Source of the DNA: Aphis gossypii | Taxonomy: Eukaryota > Arthropoda > Insecta > Hemiptera > Aphididae | Reading direction: 5' to 3' | Length of the DNA: 64,000 bases | NCBI RefSeq assembly: GCF_020184175.1 | Contig: NC_065530.1 | Location: 64,209,260 to 64,273,259, forward strand | Shown here: one piece after another, positions 25,530 to 39,196 of the stretch | How positions within the stretch are numbered: the stretch's first letter is position 1 | How the letters are laid out: each line of letters opens with the position of its first letter | The notes under the pieces: model-generated | Databases searched by the model: none | Told to the model about the DNA's origin: nothing | The model's input: only the letters and a program-made list of their open reading frames with translations | Program-made: the position numbers and the translations under genes

Positions 25530-25610
25530 GATGAAGTGACGGTGGCGACGGTGGTGGCGGTAGCGGAGGCGGTGGTTTGGTGGCGGCTGGGTAGGGTTGG
25601 TTGGTCGGGA
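25530..25610 (+). repeat. G-rich GGT/GGC imperfect repeat
   Basis: An irregular run of GGTGGC/GGCGGT-type units, strikingly G-rich on plus against an AT-rich background. The glycine-rich frame (GGDGGGGSGGGG) has no start and soon stops, so it is probably not coding. Two-tier G-quadruplex formation is possible. Confidence 0.6.
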
Positions 25611-25820
25611 TAAGGTTATTAAGTCTTCCGAGGGTGAAACCAGTAAATATATATACGGAGCGGTGTGTTAAATCTCTTAGAAGAGTTGCAGGAAAAATCG
25701 ATTTATACTATAGTTTCTCTCGCCAACGCTCTTCCTGTCCCTATACCGTAGCGTCGATACGTATATTCGCGTATTTTTCTACTATATATATAAATAAATA
25801 CGAGTTTTGTGACGTGTGAT

Positions 25821-25835
25821 TGTGTGTGTGTGTGT
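25821..25835. repeat. Short (TG)n tract
   Basis: Seven TG units. Confidence 0.85.
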
Positions 25836-25839
25836 ATGC

Positions 25840-28800
25840 AGTTTATCCAAACAAATTGCTATTGGCTGGAAGGATTTACCGGAAACGGCTTTAACCGTTT
25901 TTCCGTGAAATTGAAAAAAACAATGTGCTCTTGGATTAATGTACCGTTTGATAACATTTTCCAAGGCGTGCTGTAATTCGAATAATTCGTACATTTTATA
26001 ATATATATAGGTACATTATTATTTTTTTTCTTATATCCTTATATATACATTATACATAAATGCTTAAGAAAACTTTAAGCTTATCGCGAAGGGCGTTAAA
26101 AAATACTGTTCGTGATAGTCAATCATTATCCAATATATCCGATGCATACATAACCTTATATGTGGTATCTATGTAGAATATAATATATAATTAATATATT
26201 ATGATGAATCGATGATGTAATCTTAAACTTATCGTATTCTTCATAACGTACTTTCAAACTCTTGAGGCGAAATCGACAAAAAATGAAAAAATAAACTCGT
26301 TAATTAAATATTATGCCCGATAATATTGTAAAGACTATATTATTATTATTATAATTATAACATGACCATTGGCCACTGTTCAGGTATACTTTAATCATAG
26401 TCTTAATCTTAAACACCTCCAAACAATTGTTTAACCGCTATAATATTGGTCATATTATACACAACGTAAAAATATAGGTATACGTCATAAGAAAGATTCT
26501 TCAGATTTCACAACCTATCCGTCCTATGCACCTATATGCCAAATTATTATCATTAATGTTTTTGACATCGAATAAATTCGAACCAACATCGGATAATTAA
26601 TAAAAAATCGTTTTATTTTTTTACAAATAGATTTTTGCTTATATTACAAATAAAAGGAATATGCTATACAACACACATACTATGTTTTTATATCTATCAT
26701 CTAAAGTGAATATTCTATGCTGTTATTCAGATAAAAGATTCTAAGTTTATATTTATGTCAATAAGTATTTGTTTTGCACTTTTGTGTTTTGATAAAACGA
26801 AAATCAGCTAACATTATACAGTATAAATAATTTAATAAATTATAATAATATGAGCATCACGACAATAACAATGGTGCACGTATGTTCCGGTTCATTGCCG
26901 GTTCTTTCATCGAATTAGCCGCAATCGAAAATTTAATTGCGCACTATAAACACTAATCAAACCTAAAATTCTATAAGACTTTCACGCTCGCGAATGGATA
27001 AAAAGTGTAAACTGCAAGTATGTGATCGATACGATTATACATTCTAACACAGAGTGAAAGTTCTTAAATAAATAATAACAATATGAACAATAATTGGAAT
27101 TTACCTTCCTATTATATACCTATTTTTTTTTACAACGTCGAAATGAAAATAAATTGGTCGTTGTCGCTTACTGCTCAATACGCACATTATTTTTTCTTAT
27201 AGATCGCACAGAGTACAAAATATTATTGCAATGTTATTATGATAATATTGTCGTGATAGTACAATATATTATACGACGTACTAAACGTAATAAAATAATA
27301 ATATATATCGTACTCGCGAGTCGCGGATATTCCGTGATACTATAGGAAACATAACACTAATCCTGGTATATAATATATGTGCCGTATACGTTAAAGAGCC
27401 ACGGCAAATGGCAATGTACGTTTTCCGACAATCACAAATTATAGATCGCATAAAACGTTTGTACCTATAATATATATATATTGTAAATCGTAATATATAT
27501 AATATAAATATGCAGCAGAGCAGCCGCACTGTCGGGCCACGCTCGGTTTTTCTTCACCTCCGCTTTAAAGTTCAACGTGTCGTTTTTACAAATTTATTAT
27601 TTTATCGGCCAAGACAATATTGTATTTTCAATCTGCATTATCACGTTGGGAGGTTAGCGACTTTGCGACGTCTGGACCTAGAGCTGGTATCACGTATGTT
27701 TACAGGCATATAATACTTACTGCGAAAATCTCGTTTTACCGAGAAACGTCTTATTCAAATCGTCATGTTTTTATAAATATTATTTTATTTTGTATTCGCT
27801 TATAATAAAGTCGTCGCGCACACGCTGTCCACCGGCACGGTCGCTCGTATCCTATAGCGTATAATGTAATGACGATGATCATAATATGATTATTATTATC
27901 ATAAATGAAATCATTTACATTACTATAAAATGCTTTTCTGATCATGTACTTAGAATAATAGCTTTGAAGAGTTAGCGCAATTGTTTTCCGCGAGTCGAGT
28001 ATAATATATTATATTCGTGTCGGTCACCTGCAATAATGTACGTGACGTAAACGGAACTGAATCGTTTTCGATTATCCTCAGCGGTGGATCTTCCTCGTAT
28101 TTTCACGTCCGACATATTTATGGCTCGTTTAATATTCGATTGATAATAATAAGACAGTTAAAAATCTGTACGATATCGTCCGCAGTTCGTACCTCCCCAG
28201 TATTCGCTATAATACTCGCATAACGCATTTTGTATAAGTGCATATACTATATACTACTATATATTACATACATAACAAGTATAACCATATATAGGTACCA
28301 CAATGTATAAATAATTATTTAATTGTCTTGCGACATGGGTGATTTTGATTTACTTAACGATTTTACGATCACATTATTATACGTCTCTGAAATCGAATAT
28401 AAATGTCATTATAACGCACGTATTCTCTTCCTCGTCTGCGGAGGCTAGAGATAAGTACACGCTCTGTGCGTCTCTATTATATTGCCTACATTATTACGAC
28501 TATTACTATGCCATGCGATTGATAATAATTTTAAGTGCCTTTGTCCGGCTTTCCCAGTAAAACGGCGGCTTTTTTTTTTATTTCGCATCACGATACCAGC
28601 GGAATGGTTTATACCGTATACAGCAACGTGCATTAATAATGGTTATAAACGGTTATATTATAATAACAGCTCAATAATATACACGCTTATATTATGGTGC
28701 TTATGTATGTACTTGCCGGACGAATACTCGTGTACAATATATACGCACACACACAAATGTATATATATGTAAAACGTACCATTCAATATGCGCGAGTATA

Positions 28801-29500
28801 AGCGAGTTCCATTACCGTAACCTCGATTTACATTCATTTACATTTTACTCGTACGTCAGCTCCATGATGTGCATCTCATGATTGAAAAAAAACCATTTTC
28901 CTCTCGTCATTTAATAGACAACTTCGCGAGGTTGAAGATCAATGGCATAGTTATACGAACAGCGGCCTCGGGCTGCAGGTCATTTTCAGGTATATTGATT
29001 CAATGTAACATATTAAAACGACGACGATGACAATACGCGAATTAAACACGAAAAATGTCGAATTTATTAAAAATTAGTTTCGCACCCGATAATGGATTAC
29101 GATATTAATTACGTTATCCTATAACGACAATGTGAAGTAGGTACATGCGACCACTAGTCATAGTGCCCATTATCTACTGTATTGTTATCTATATCATTTA
29201 CTTACAGTGTGACACCAATGTTTGTACATTACCTTGTATATTAACTATGCAAACTTACAAAATATATCGGTCAGTACACGGGTAGATAAAAATAAAAATT
29301 CATTTTCAGTAATTCATATTATATTAATTATATTGTTATCGGTATTATGAACTATTGTTTATAAAAGATCTTGTAAATCGAAAGAATTAGAAGTCAGGGT
29401 ACTAATAAACTTTTTACACATTATTGTAAGTTATTTATTTATAATTTAACCGACATTAGTCCAATTTACATTAGAAAGATACAAATTAGATACATTAAAT
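25840..29500. other. Gene-free AT-rich stretch
   Basis: About fifteen open frames of 60-96 codons start here on both strands (for example 27094-27345, 27281-27529, 28339-28560, 28482-28772). They overlap each other, are rich in I, Y and R, and resemble no family, so I regard them as chance frames. Confidence 0.45.
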
Positions 29501-29503
29501 ACA

Positions 29504-29697
29504 CTATAATATTATATAGTTATAATTTATAGTCATAATTTTAAATAATAAAATAACGTGAGATTTCTGGAGCACGTGCACGACGTGGGGGTGCCTAAAT
29601 AGTGGCGACTTGCCGACTGGTGACTCCAACTGTCGTCGATTTATCGTCTTTTTCTGAACGATGACGTTCGGTCCTTTTTCATTGCTGCAGGTGGAGC
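29504..29697 (-). other. Candidate minus-strand coding exon, unrecognised
   Basis: On minus, a pyrimidine-rich CCGCTCCACCTGCAG acceptor-like string ends at about 29687. The frame after it is open to a stop near 29504 and reads NEKGPNVIVQKKTINRRQLESPVGKSPLF-like sequence, more balanced than the usual low-complexity frames here. GC content is well above the surroundings. There is no good donor at the 3' side, so a terminal exon would fit, and an AATAAA-like string occurs further downstream on minus near 29436. The protein is not recognised and an upstream exon was not found. It may be chance or a decayed gene fragment. Confidence 0.22.
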
Positions 29698-29957
29698 GGA
29701 ACGAAACTATTTCTAAAAATAAACATGAATTAAATAATACATACAATTTTTTATATCATCGTATTATGCATCATCGAGATTAAAATCCTTCCTAATATTG
29801 TTAAAGCGTACTATGTTGTAATAAACTGAGACAAGACCCTTCCTGCAGAGTTTTGCAGTCGTCACCGGGACACATCATTATTATCCCATAGTCACGTAAT
29901 GATATGATTTATATCATATCATACCGTTATTATTATTATAATTATTATGACGATGAC

Positions 29958-29974
29958 GATGATGATGATGATGA
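29958..29974. repeat. (GAT)n microsatellite
   Basis: Five to six GAT units within a GA/CGATGA-rich stretch. Confidence 0.85.
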
Positions 29975-30763
29975 GCCGTCGTCTTCGTCCGGCCATCATG
30001 TCGTATATTATTATTGTTTCTAATTATACGCATGTGTATCGTGTAAACATTAAAAAAAAAGATAGAAAAATAAAAAATGAGTAGTCGGTGCCATCAGACG
30101 ATCGTCAAAACTCCGTATACGAAAACAGGAAAATTAAAAACGAAGCGCTACTTTTGACGGGTGACCATAAACGTACCCGAATAAGTGAACGTGCATATTA
30201 TTTACTGCAGCCGAATACCGCCACGGTATATTGACTACATATTATATTATATATAATAATATTATACGAAAATAGGCTGTATGTGAGTCAACGAACTTTC
30301 GAGATTACGGTTGCGCGTAATACAGAAACGAGTGAAAAACCTTATTGAGATAAAAAAAAAATTGCATTCAATATATAATATAAATATCAATTATGAACAT
30401 AATATATAGATATATATGTATATATATTATAACAAAAAAAAAAAAAAAATGATAAAACCACATTGCTAATTGCTGACCTCCGTCGTACATGGTAGCGCAA
30501 TTACAGAAGAAAAGAGGAATGGGTGTCGTATCTCTCCTACCCAACCATCCAGATCTCACAATAATAGTTTTCGTAAAATGTGTACTTAATAATTACGACT
30601 TAGGTACTGCATCTATTATATACACGCAATGTGGAAGTTTTATTATACACATATTTGTTGTTAAGTTTATATATCTATGAGAATATTATTATACAATTTG
30701 TATAAGTGCGTTTCGAAAAAATATGTGTTGAGTAATATATTTTTCAATGATACCTAGTTCTCA
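29975..30763. other. Gene-free stretch
   Basis: Only low-complexity frames (30368-30559 minus over an A-run; 30489-30680 plus). Nothing recognised. Confidence 0.55.
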
Positions 30764-30788
30764 GGGAGGGGGGTAGGGCTATCCAGGG
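30764..30788 (+). other. Predicted G-quadruplex motif
   Basis: Four G-tracts of at least three Gs (30764-30766, 30768-30773, 30776-30778, 30786-30788) are separated by loops of 1, 2 and 7 bases, fitting the standard G3+N1-7 pattern. Such a motif is exceptional in this AT-rich window. The surrounding segment (30750-30920), with GGAGGGG and TGGGAGG strings, may be a repeat fragment. Confidence 0.7.
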
Positions 30789-31795
30789 AGACGACGAAAG
30801 TTACAAGCTTGATTATTTTTTTATAGCGTACTTATGTACCTATCCATTTTTTAAGAAGGAGGGGCTCTGCCATTTTATTTTACAATTGGGAGGTAAAAGT
30901 TTGGGAACTACTAGTTAAATAATTAACTCTATAACATAATATAAATTTAATATTGGTTATCCCGAGTTCTAAGAAAAACAAAACGAAGTATTAATTAATT
31001 TACAATAATAATATTTTTATTACAAATTAAAATAAACAACAAAATAATCTGTAAACTATAACAGTATATGTGGCTCTCTTTTATAATAACTTTTTTTTTT
31101 AATTGAGTTGAATTTAGTTTTCTATGAGCTTTTAACTTGAGTTACTCGTAATTTCTATTACCCAGGTACTTATCAATAATAAAAAAATCTGTAAAACAAA
31201 ATGTAGGGTGTCTGTAAGACATTTATAATTTTACAACATTGCTTGGAATGAATCTCGGTGAAAAGTACTTGATATTGTGCTTTTAAAAAAATTGTAATTT
31301 AAGTCTTGAACAGTCCGAATTAAGTTTGGTTAATCTATAGAATCTATAGTATATATTGTGACTTAATCAAAATCTTATAATAATTATGTCGGAAATTTCT
31401 CCAGAATAATTTCTTCGAGGTTCCCGTAGAGACAGTTCAAGAACCGCGCCATCATATTATTACAATAGTACAATACGCATTAAACACCTACATATTCTAC
31501 ATTATATATATATGAGTGTAATATAAAATATACACGCACACATAATAGCTTTAGTGAGAAATAAAAACAACTGTTTTTTTTTTTTTACATATATCGTGGA
31601 AATGGGAGATTAAAATATATATTCGCACGTATTAACGACCGGTCGCGAACGGGATGGAGTAAAAACAAGAAAAATGATAAAAAAAAAAAACAAACTGCTG
31701 CACGAGCCCATTAAATCGCGAGCGCTTGTTAGAGATTGTAAAATAAAAGAAAATGATCATAAACACCGTGGCTTTATGTACGTATCGAACGATCC
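30789..31795. other. Gene-free AT-rich stretch
   Basis: No gene recognised. Contains several poly-T and poly-A runs, and a pair of opposite frames near 31632-31877 that begin over an A-run. Confidence 0.55.
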
Positions 31796-31935
31796 GAACG
31801 TGCGCGCGTTGCTGCAACTGCAGCGGGAGTGCAATATAAATTCGAGCCCGCGGTGCAGTTTAACTAGCATGCCGTGACCGCCGCCTACCCTTTTAGTGTA
31901 GCGATCGGACCAGTCCGGCCGAGTCGTGTGTGAAA
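31796..31935 (+). promoter_or_regulatory. CpG-rich patch with TATA box (possible core promoter)
   Basis: A TATAAA (31835-31840) sits inside a GC-rich segment, where it is less likely to be a product of base composition. About 22-31 bp downstream are GCAGTT (31855-31860) and CTAGC (31864-31868), either of which could act as an initiator. CpG-rich sequence continues to about 31935. No start codon with a substantial frame follows directly, so any transcript would need a 5' UTR or a downstream exon that I could not identify. Confidence 0.25.
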
Positions 31936-34900
31936 AAAATTCTTCGAATCGGAAGCCGAACGATCGTATACGACTATTTAAGTATAAAAATCACATGCAC
32001 GTATAATACGGATATAATAAGTATATACTACGTAATACGAACGTCAAACATCATGGGCGAACGGATATACGTTAAGTGACGTGCCGAAGCAAAGTTCCTC
32101 GAGGCTACGTTTTTATATATATTATAATCTTGCTGTGCTGCGACATCGTTTTCATCCGCGGTATTATATTGAACATATATAGTAGTAGGAGATGTTGCGG
32201 TTTAAACTAAAAATAATTTTATGTTTATCGATAAATGCCATTGACGTACAAGACGAGTCCAGTGACCTTTTTGTCAGTCTTATTTAGAATAGTAATATAC
32301 CTGTACCTAGGTATCAATAATTATTGTTTTTGTTATTGTTTATTGGTACGTAAGTACCTTTTTTCCTCTCGCAATAATTATATAGTTTTATTTATTAAAC
32401 ACAATATCGATAGCTGAAAAAATATAGAAACAATAAATTCTACACAGAAATGATACTATACAGTTTTTAATAAATAGAAATTTTTTTTTTTTAATTATTC
32501 CGTTGGCCACATTAAACGAAGCTCGGTTGAAAGTTAACACTATTATAGAGCATTTAGTATAATATATATTACTATAACATTAATCTATTCATGAATCATT
32601 TCAAAATTTCTGAACTGCGACCTACTCTAGATTTTAGGTCATTGTAAATTATTTAGATGCAATTAATGCTGATGAGATGAATACAATTGTCTGCAAATAT
32701 ATAACTACCTACACGATTCAGTCAGCTAAATAATCCACACGTCATTCATAATATTAATATTATGTATTATGCACTGTAGATGATTAGCGTATATATTAAC
32801 AGGCATGAAACCTGAAGGTTTATTTTTACTCCGTTTGGTTTCTAATTGTGAAGTATCATAATATTATTATGAGATACCGCAAAAATGGACCTTCGAATGT
32901 CATGTACCCGAATTGCCTATCCACGACGCCGTGTAATCCACACTTGGTATTGTCGACGTAGGGTATAAAAAAATAACGTCATACTTACGACGAAGCAACA
33001 AGTCTCCTTCGATTTTTTGAATCACTATTATTAATGTTCATACTTATGCTTATCTATTTCATGAGTAGTCGTTTGCTGTTCCTGTAGATACTTCACCTTT
33101 ATTAAGAAACGGATTGTCATACTAATATAATTCAAAACTAACATAACTAAAAATTATACAGTAGTCTGAAACAATTATTTATTAATATAGTATACTATCA
33201 CCAAAGCAACACTGTTCTTGAGGGTAGTACTTAAAGATCTCTAATTTAGAGAAGTACAAGTTTAATTTATAATTTGATATTTTGTATCAATTAAATGTAT
33301 TATGATGTATAGTAAATGAACTAGGAAAATAATATTTAAACCGTATAATTTCGTTGATAGCATCTTTACCACACTGGTGAAAAAAGGCTGTCTTGGTGTA
33401 TACTCTAACTCTTCGTTCTTGAATACTATTTACCTAAACAAATTTTCTGGGTGTATTATATAAACAACTAGTCAATAATCGTTAAATTGATGTAATTAGT
33501 ATATGTATGAGTATTAGTATTAGTATGAGGTCTTAAAAAAAGACCAAAAAAATTTAATTAATTATAGTTAGTTAATTATTAGGTATAAGCGTCTAAAAAA
33601 AATTTTTTTTTTTTTTGAATACGAACTAGGTTACCTTAGATATGTCAACTAAATAATAACAGTGAAGTAATCATTTAATTATTAGTTGTTGAAATAACGA
33701 TCAAATATTCAATATGAGCTAGACATATTTCATCACTTACAAGTTACAATTATAGCTTAAAAAAAAAATTAGACAAAAATACTGTAGAATTTAACATAGT
33801 AATCAATGTATTCATTTTTCTATAAAATAGAGAATATATAAACCGAAATAATATACCAATGCCTCTAATGGCGGCAGTCGATACGTAATTTTGTAAATAA
33901 AATAATTTGTTTTAAATGCTTTAATGCTGCATTTATCTTTCTTTATATCTTTAATCTCCAAATCCCGATTACATGCATCTTTTTCATTAAAATCTACAGA
34001 GTCGTATTTTTATTATTTATTTTTCACTGAACCTACTGCAGGGCTAATTTTACCACGGTAACATATTATAAACTTCAGAGTATAGATAGCCCGTACGTCG
34101 TTTACGACTTCAAACCAGCCATTTTATTATTATGATATTTATATATAAATCATATATGTACAAGTAAACGTTATATACCCGTATAGTACTAATGGACTTA
34201 CGTGCTGGGATTCGAGAGGGGGATTTTATCTATGATATAAATATTCTAGTTTGTATAATATATACCCACTACGTTTAGGTTAGGTTACGTTTTATTTCAA
34301 TATAGTGTATATGGATTTCTATCCCCACATGGGGATAGTATAGATTATACGATTCCATTTAAAACGTATTTATATGAATATAGTTACTTATAAATATTAT
34401 AGTATACTAGTATAATAATGTATACACTTTACGGTCAAAAGAAATTTATATTGGTTTAATAAAATATGTCAAACAAAAATTAATAGATGTATGTATACTT
34501 AAAGTATAGACTAACAGTTTATGCCGTAACAAATCAAAAATAGCCCGCAATACTTTTAAACATATTTTCAATTTATGAAAATTATATTCAAACCATTAAA
34601 TAATTAAAATACTATTTTAATAACAATTTCGAGATAAATTTATTGAAAGATCAACAATAAAAAAAACATAAACTTATATCTGATGGTTTTTTAAGTTGTT
34701 ATTCGTTTCTTGTTGAAATATTTGCAAGCTCGTGACGACATCTTCCAGATTTAATTACAAATATATTTTAAATAATATTTATACTTTACATTCAAATATA
34801 TACATTAAATTTGTTTATGGATTTTTACCACCTATGGTGTATCCGTCTTAATATAATAATATGTACCCCAAATACAAATAGGTGAATCTATACAGGTAAT

Positions 34901-36480
34901 AGTATCATATTGTACAATAAGTCAATAAAGTAAATGATTTGCATTGTAGTAAAAACCCGTTTCAATGTATATATGTAATTTAAATATATTATAAGTGTTC
35001 CTAATATTATTTAACTTATTAATATAGAATACGATCATCAATTTGGCACGTGTCTTTCTCATACAAATTGTTACATATAATTATTGTTATCGTGTGATTC
35101 GCAGTAATGTAATGCACGTACAGGGGTAACAGTCATGATCGACGAATACGTTTAGAACTACATTTTTTTACCATTAATCCTTTTAGGGGGAATTGGCGAA
35201 AAGCAGTTTTATGGAGCTCTTCAGTCTTCGAACAAGTTTCCATGTTATTATTTTAAGTGTTATACTCATCGTTTGGGATGTCAAACCAAGATGAGAACTT
35301 GTCGTAAATATGTTTTATTGAAATATTTTTGAACGTTCGGAAGACTTGACTTGATCCTCCGTTGTGAATCCAATAAGTATATATTATATTATATGATAAT
35401 AATATTACCGAGGTCTGAGGTAACGTCATATGTATATACAATATACATAATATGCTATTTCTTATTTATTGTATTTTAAATTTCGCGTACAACTCATTTG
35501 AAATTCGATGTAAGTATATGGGTATGAATTAAAATTGTATTAGTTGTGGTTTTAAGACTTCACTTCCTGATAATCATTTGATCTACGAAATATTCTTAGA
35601 CTGATTCGCAATTATTGTGTGTAATCCGAAACGTGCTTTCTAAGGTATTGCATTATTCGTCTATTGATAGAAGATTACGTGCATCATAAATTTAATTCGC
35701 AATGAAACCAATTAAATCCAGTCATTGATGCAGTAGGTATCATCCTTGATAAAATAGCATCACTAGTCACTTTACAGTATTATAGTAACGTTAATTCAAG
35801 AATTACACGTTTTTCACGTTAAATATAAAACGTGATTCATGTTGAAAAAACTTTATAATGCGCAACTAGTAATTATTCATTTTATTGCAAATTAGACTTT
35901 ATGATTTATAAATAATTATAATATTCTCTATATATAACATATACATAAAATAAATAGATATAAGTAGTATGGATGCTATAGCTATTACAGGTTTGACTAA
36001 GGTAAACACTAAACAGTATATTATAATATGTTACTTCGTTCTGAAAAAATATGAAATACGTGTGCTTAATGTTTATTTATACTTAATGGCTTATACACTA
36101 ATATTAGTAATTATTATATAAAAGTGCCACTGCAGTATTTAGGATTTTAATGTGTATAAAGTGCTGTACTGCAAATATTTCGCACCAATGATAAATATTT
36201 TTATTTTAAAAATAACTGAACTCAAATTCCCCGAAAATAATAAACATTTTACGAAAACCGTAAATACTATATTATGAAATATTCAAATATAGTATGCATA
36301 TTATATAAAGATTAATTACATAATATATGCCCCCCTCGTTGGCCGTAATTATTTTGGTTTTATTTTATCAGTACGTCTATAAACTATCTCTCGGTGATTT
36401 CGAGACTTGTAGTCTGGGCTATAGGACACGGATTTGTAGGATTTCTCTATTATACTGAACTGCGGTACGTTCGATTTAAA
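31936..36480. other. Gene-free AT-rich stretch
   Basis: No gene recognised. Frames at 32235-32417 (plus) and 35253-35441 (minus) have hydrophobic, unremarkable translations. A short perfect hairpin lies at 34319-34338 and a TTAGGTTAGGTTA string at 34275-34287. Confidence 0.55.
34319..34338. repeat. Short hairpin, CTATCCCC stem
   Basis: An 8-bp stem (CTATCCCC/GGGGATAG) with an ACAT loop. No poly-U tail or other sign of function. Confidence 0.6.
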
Positions 36481-36489
36481 AATAAATGT

Positions 36490-36900
36490 AAAGTGCACGA
36501 AAACGATGTGTATAGTTTCTATCGAATCCCAAAGTGACTCTGCAGAACATTGCGATCGCGGTGCGTGAACGACGTCTATACTGCACAACAACGTCTCGAC
36601 GTACCTGCATCGATGTGCATTCAACACGATATGTCGGAACGAAAAACACAATTTTCTCGAATCTTCGTCAATGCGTGACGCTAGTCAGGTGCACGCGCGT
36701 CTTTCTGCAGTTGCCGCCGAATCAAGTGGTATGCATATAATATAATATGCGAAGATGACCAACCGCCGCGCCGCTCTGTCATTATCTCACGACCGACCTC
36801 AACGACCCGACGACGCAGTGTTTTATTTTCCGAAACATCGTATTATAATAGCATATACTACTATCCACCAGCACCCGTACCGACGAGGATTGTCGTAGCT
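36490..36900. promoter_or_regulatory. CpG-rich patch, unassigned
   Basis: GC and CpG rise clearly over about 400 bp, with densest parts near 36540-36640 and 36670-36830. Opposing frames (36349-36651 minus, 36534-36740 plus) overlap here and are unrecognised. It could be a regulatory island or hold a short exon; the sequence alone does not decide. Confidence 0.2.
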
Positions 36901-37600
36901 AAATTATAATAATGTAACGACGATAATAATAAATAAATAATAAAATATTCTGCAGGTCGATAAGCGATCGTGTTTCCCGTTTCATCATGGATTCCGGCTT
37001 GTACACGACGGCATTATAATTGTTATAAAATTTATATTTTGAACGACGGGTAGAAGTCGATTAATTTCGTATACCTATTAAACCATTTCTTTAGGGTGAC
37101 AAGAAACCTCCACTGAACTATTTAATATTTTGGACGACTACAGGGATATGCGAGCTTGTGAACAATTAAAATATAGCCCGTAAAAACGACCATCCACATA
37201 TCTATATTATTATAACGTTTTGATGATCCGAGGGTAAGAACATCGTAAAGAAAAATAGTTTTCATGATGTGTTTATGTTTGGTAAAACACGATAAATTAC
37301 GATCTGCAAAACCTACAGTTCTAACAAAAAAAATATAAATTTATTTTATATATATTATATATTCAAAAGCTAAAACTAAAAAAAAAGAACGCGTACAATA
37401 AGCTACCGCCGTTCGCTCCGGCTCGTGTAATATTCAAACATTTATGACACTCTTCCAAAAATCAAATGCTAAGTTCTCTTATCCAGTGACTCATATATCT
37501 ATAAATATAACTTCCCTAGTGGTTTAATACAATAAAAAAAAATTATTATGTTTAACACTCGTAAATATAAAAATTAAAAAAAAAGAATTTTAAATCCTAC
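36901..37600. other. AT-rich stretch, nothing recognised
   Basis: Short frames only and several A-runs near 37320-37390 and 37530-37590. Confidence 0.6.
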
Positions 37601-37604
37601 AAAC

Positions 37605-37838
37605 AGTATCTCTTCGTCGATGGCATCGCGCGCTGAGCTAAGCAGTAATGACGTGTCCGTTAAATATATGCGCTCAGCATACACGAAGATGATGAGTAAA
37701 ACACCGGTTTGCCTTGGTAACTTTTCGGACAAACGCGCCAGCAACGACAGATCGATCGTAATCGCTGAATTTCGTTTTCGATATTTATTACCCTACCAAA
37801 ATATCATCCAGTTGTTTCTAGATGATACAATATTGTAA
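37605..37838 (+). other. Candidate coding exon, unrecognised
   Basis: Between about 37605 and 37770 the base composition turns coding-like, while both sides are AT-rich. The plus frame from the ATG at 37620 is open for 72 codons (MASRAELSSNDVSVKYMRSA at the start) and an acceptor-like ACAAACAG ends just before 37610. A minus frame is also open for about 70 codons across the same stretch, starting after a TTTTGGTAG acceptor-like string, with a balanced translation. I cannot choose a strand and recognise neither product. It may be an exon of a gene extending elsewhere or a gene remnant. Confidence 0.22.
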
Positions 37839-37839
37839 T

Positions 37840-39190
37840 AAATATATTTATATTATATAAATATTATTATAGATATATAAACTATCTATGTGAAAGTGTG
37901 AATATACATAAGTAACCCTTAATCTATTAAATTAGCTTGAAAACTTTAATACCAATAATTATTATTATAACATTAATATAATAACAAAACGATGCATTGT
38001 TGTTATAATATTTACTCATGTGTGTCACAAAAAAATTACTAAACGGTACATAAGAAACTACTTACACAAATAACTACAATTTAAAACTTAGAAACTTTTT
38101 ACATTTCAAAATATATATTTTTTTTCTATGTTTTGTTAAGTTAAATAAAGTCTTTTATATTACAGTATCTCAGCAAAAATACTTACAAAATATATGTTAA
38201 CGTACACACTTAAGTTTAAATTATAATAAAAAAAGTCATATCAATTATTGGCATTTGTAGTGACTTAATAGCTAGCTTTAACACAGTACTGCATCCACTG
38301 CTGTAACATATAGAATATAATATATTTAGAACATTAGAACTTACAATATACGAAATATAAATTCAAAATTATATAATTATACATTATATAAATACGAGTG
38401 TATATCAAACAACCCAAATACAATTTTATTGGTCTTTCATTGTGAATAAAACACAATATTTAATATAAAATAAATGTTGAAATACACACATATATTATGA
38501 GTAGGTACGTATAATCATAATAATATAATGTATAGAAATTAATATAGACGTGAGTGTATGATATATTATAATTTATAAGACGTGTCATTGTTCCGATAAT
38601 ATTATAAAATATATAGCGTCGTTATGTTTGTCCAATATTCTTGATCGTTTTGTTCATAAAACAAGATATTTATACCTATGGCTAGTAAAATAGAGTAGAC
38701 ATACTACTACGTTTGTATTGTGTAGTACTGCACCCTATATAACACCCATAAAATAGTATATAATATAGTATGTAGGTATTATAATGGATTGTTATTGACA
38801 TTTATTTTGAGGTGAAATAATTGTACAATATTAAATTATCGTGTACATTTTCTGTGTGAATTATTAGGGTTGGTAAACCTATTTTCATTACAATATATGT
38901 TAGCTATATTATAATACACATTATATAAAAACATCATATACATATATTGTTTTAAGATGAACAGTAGAGCTTGGATTTTAATGCATAATATGCTTCTTAT
39001 TTATATATGAGATAGAAGTATATTTTTTTTTATACATAAATTCGTTTTACATCATTCTGATTCCCAACAAACTAATTTATTTTTTTTTTTTTTTTTATGT
39101 AAATGCTTTTTTTGATTTTTTTTTCAATTATTTCAGCTGTAGAATTTTTATATGTTTATTGTTCTATTGTAATAAAAAAAAATAAAAAAA
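37840..39190. other. Gene-free AT-rich stretch
   Basis: No frame of note on either strand. Long poly-T runs begin near 39076. Confidence 0.65.
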
Positions 39191-39196
39191 ATAAAT

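Noticed and set aside
34275..34287. TTAGGTTAGGTTA, the insect telomere unit
   Set aside because: Only about two and a half units, so chance or a trivial interstitial match.
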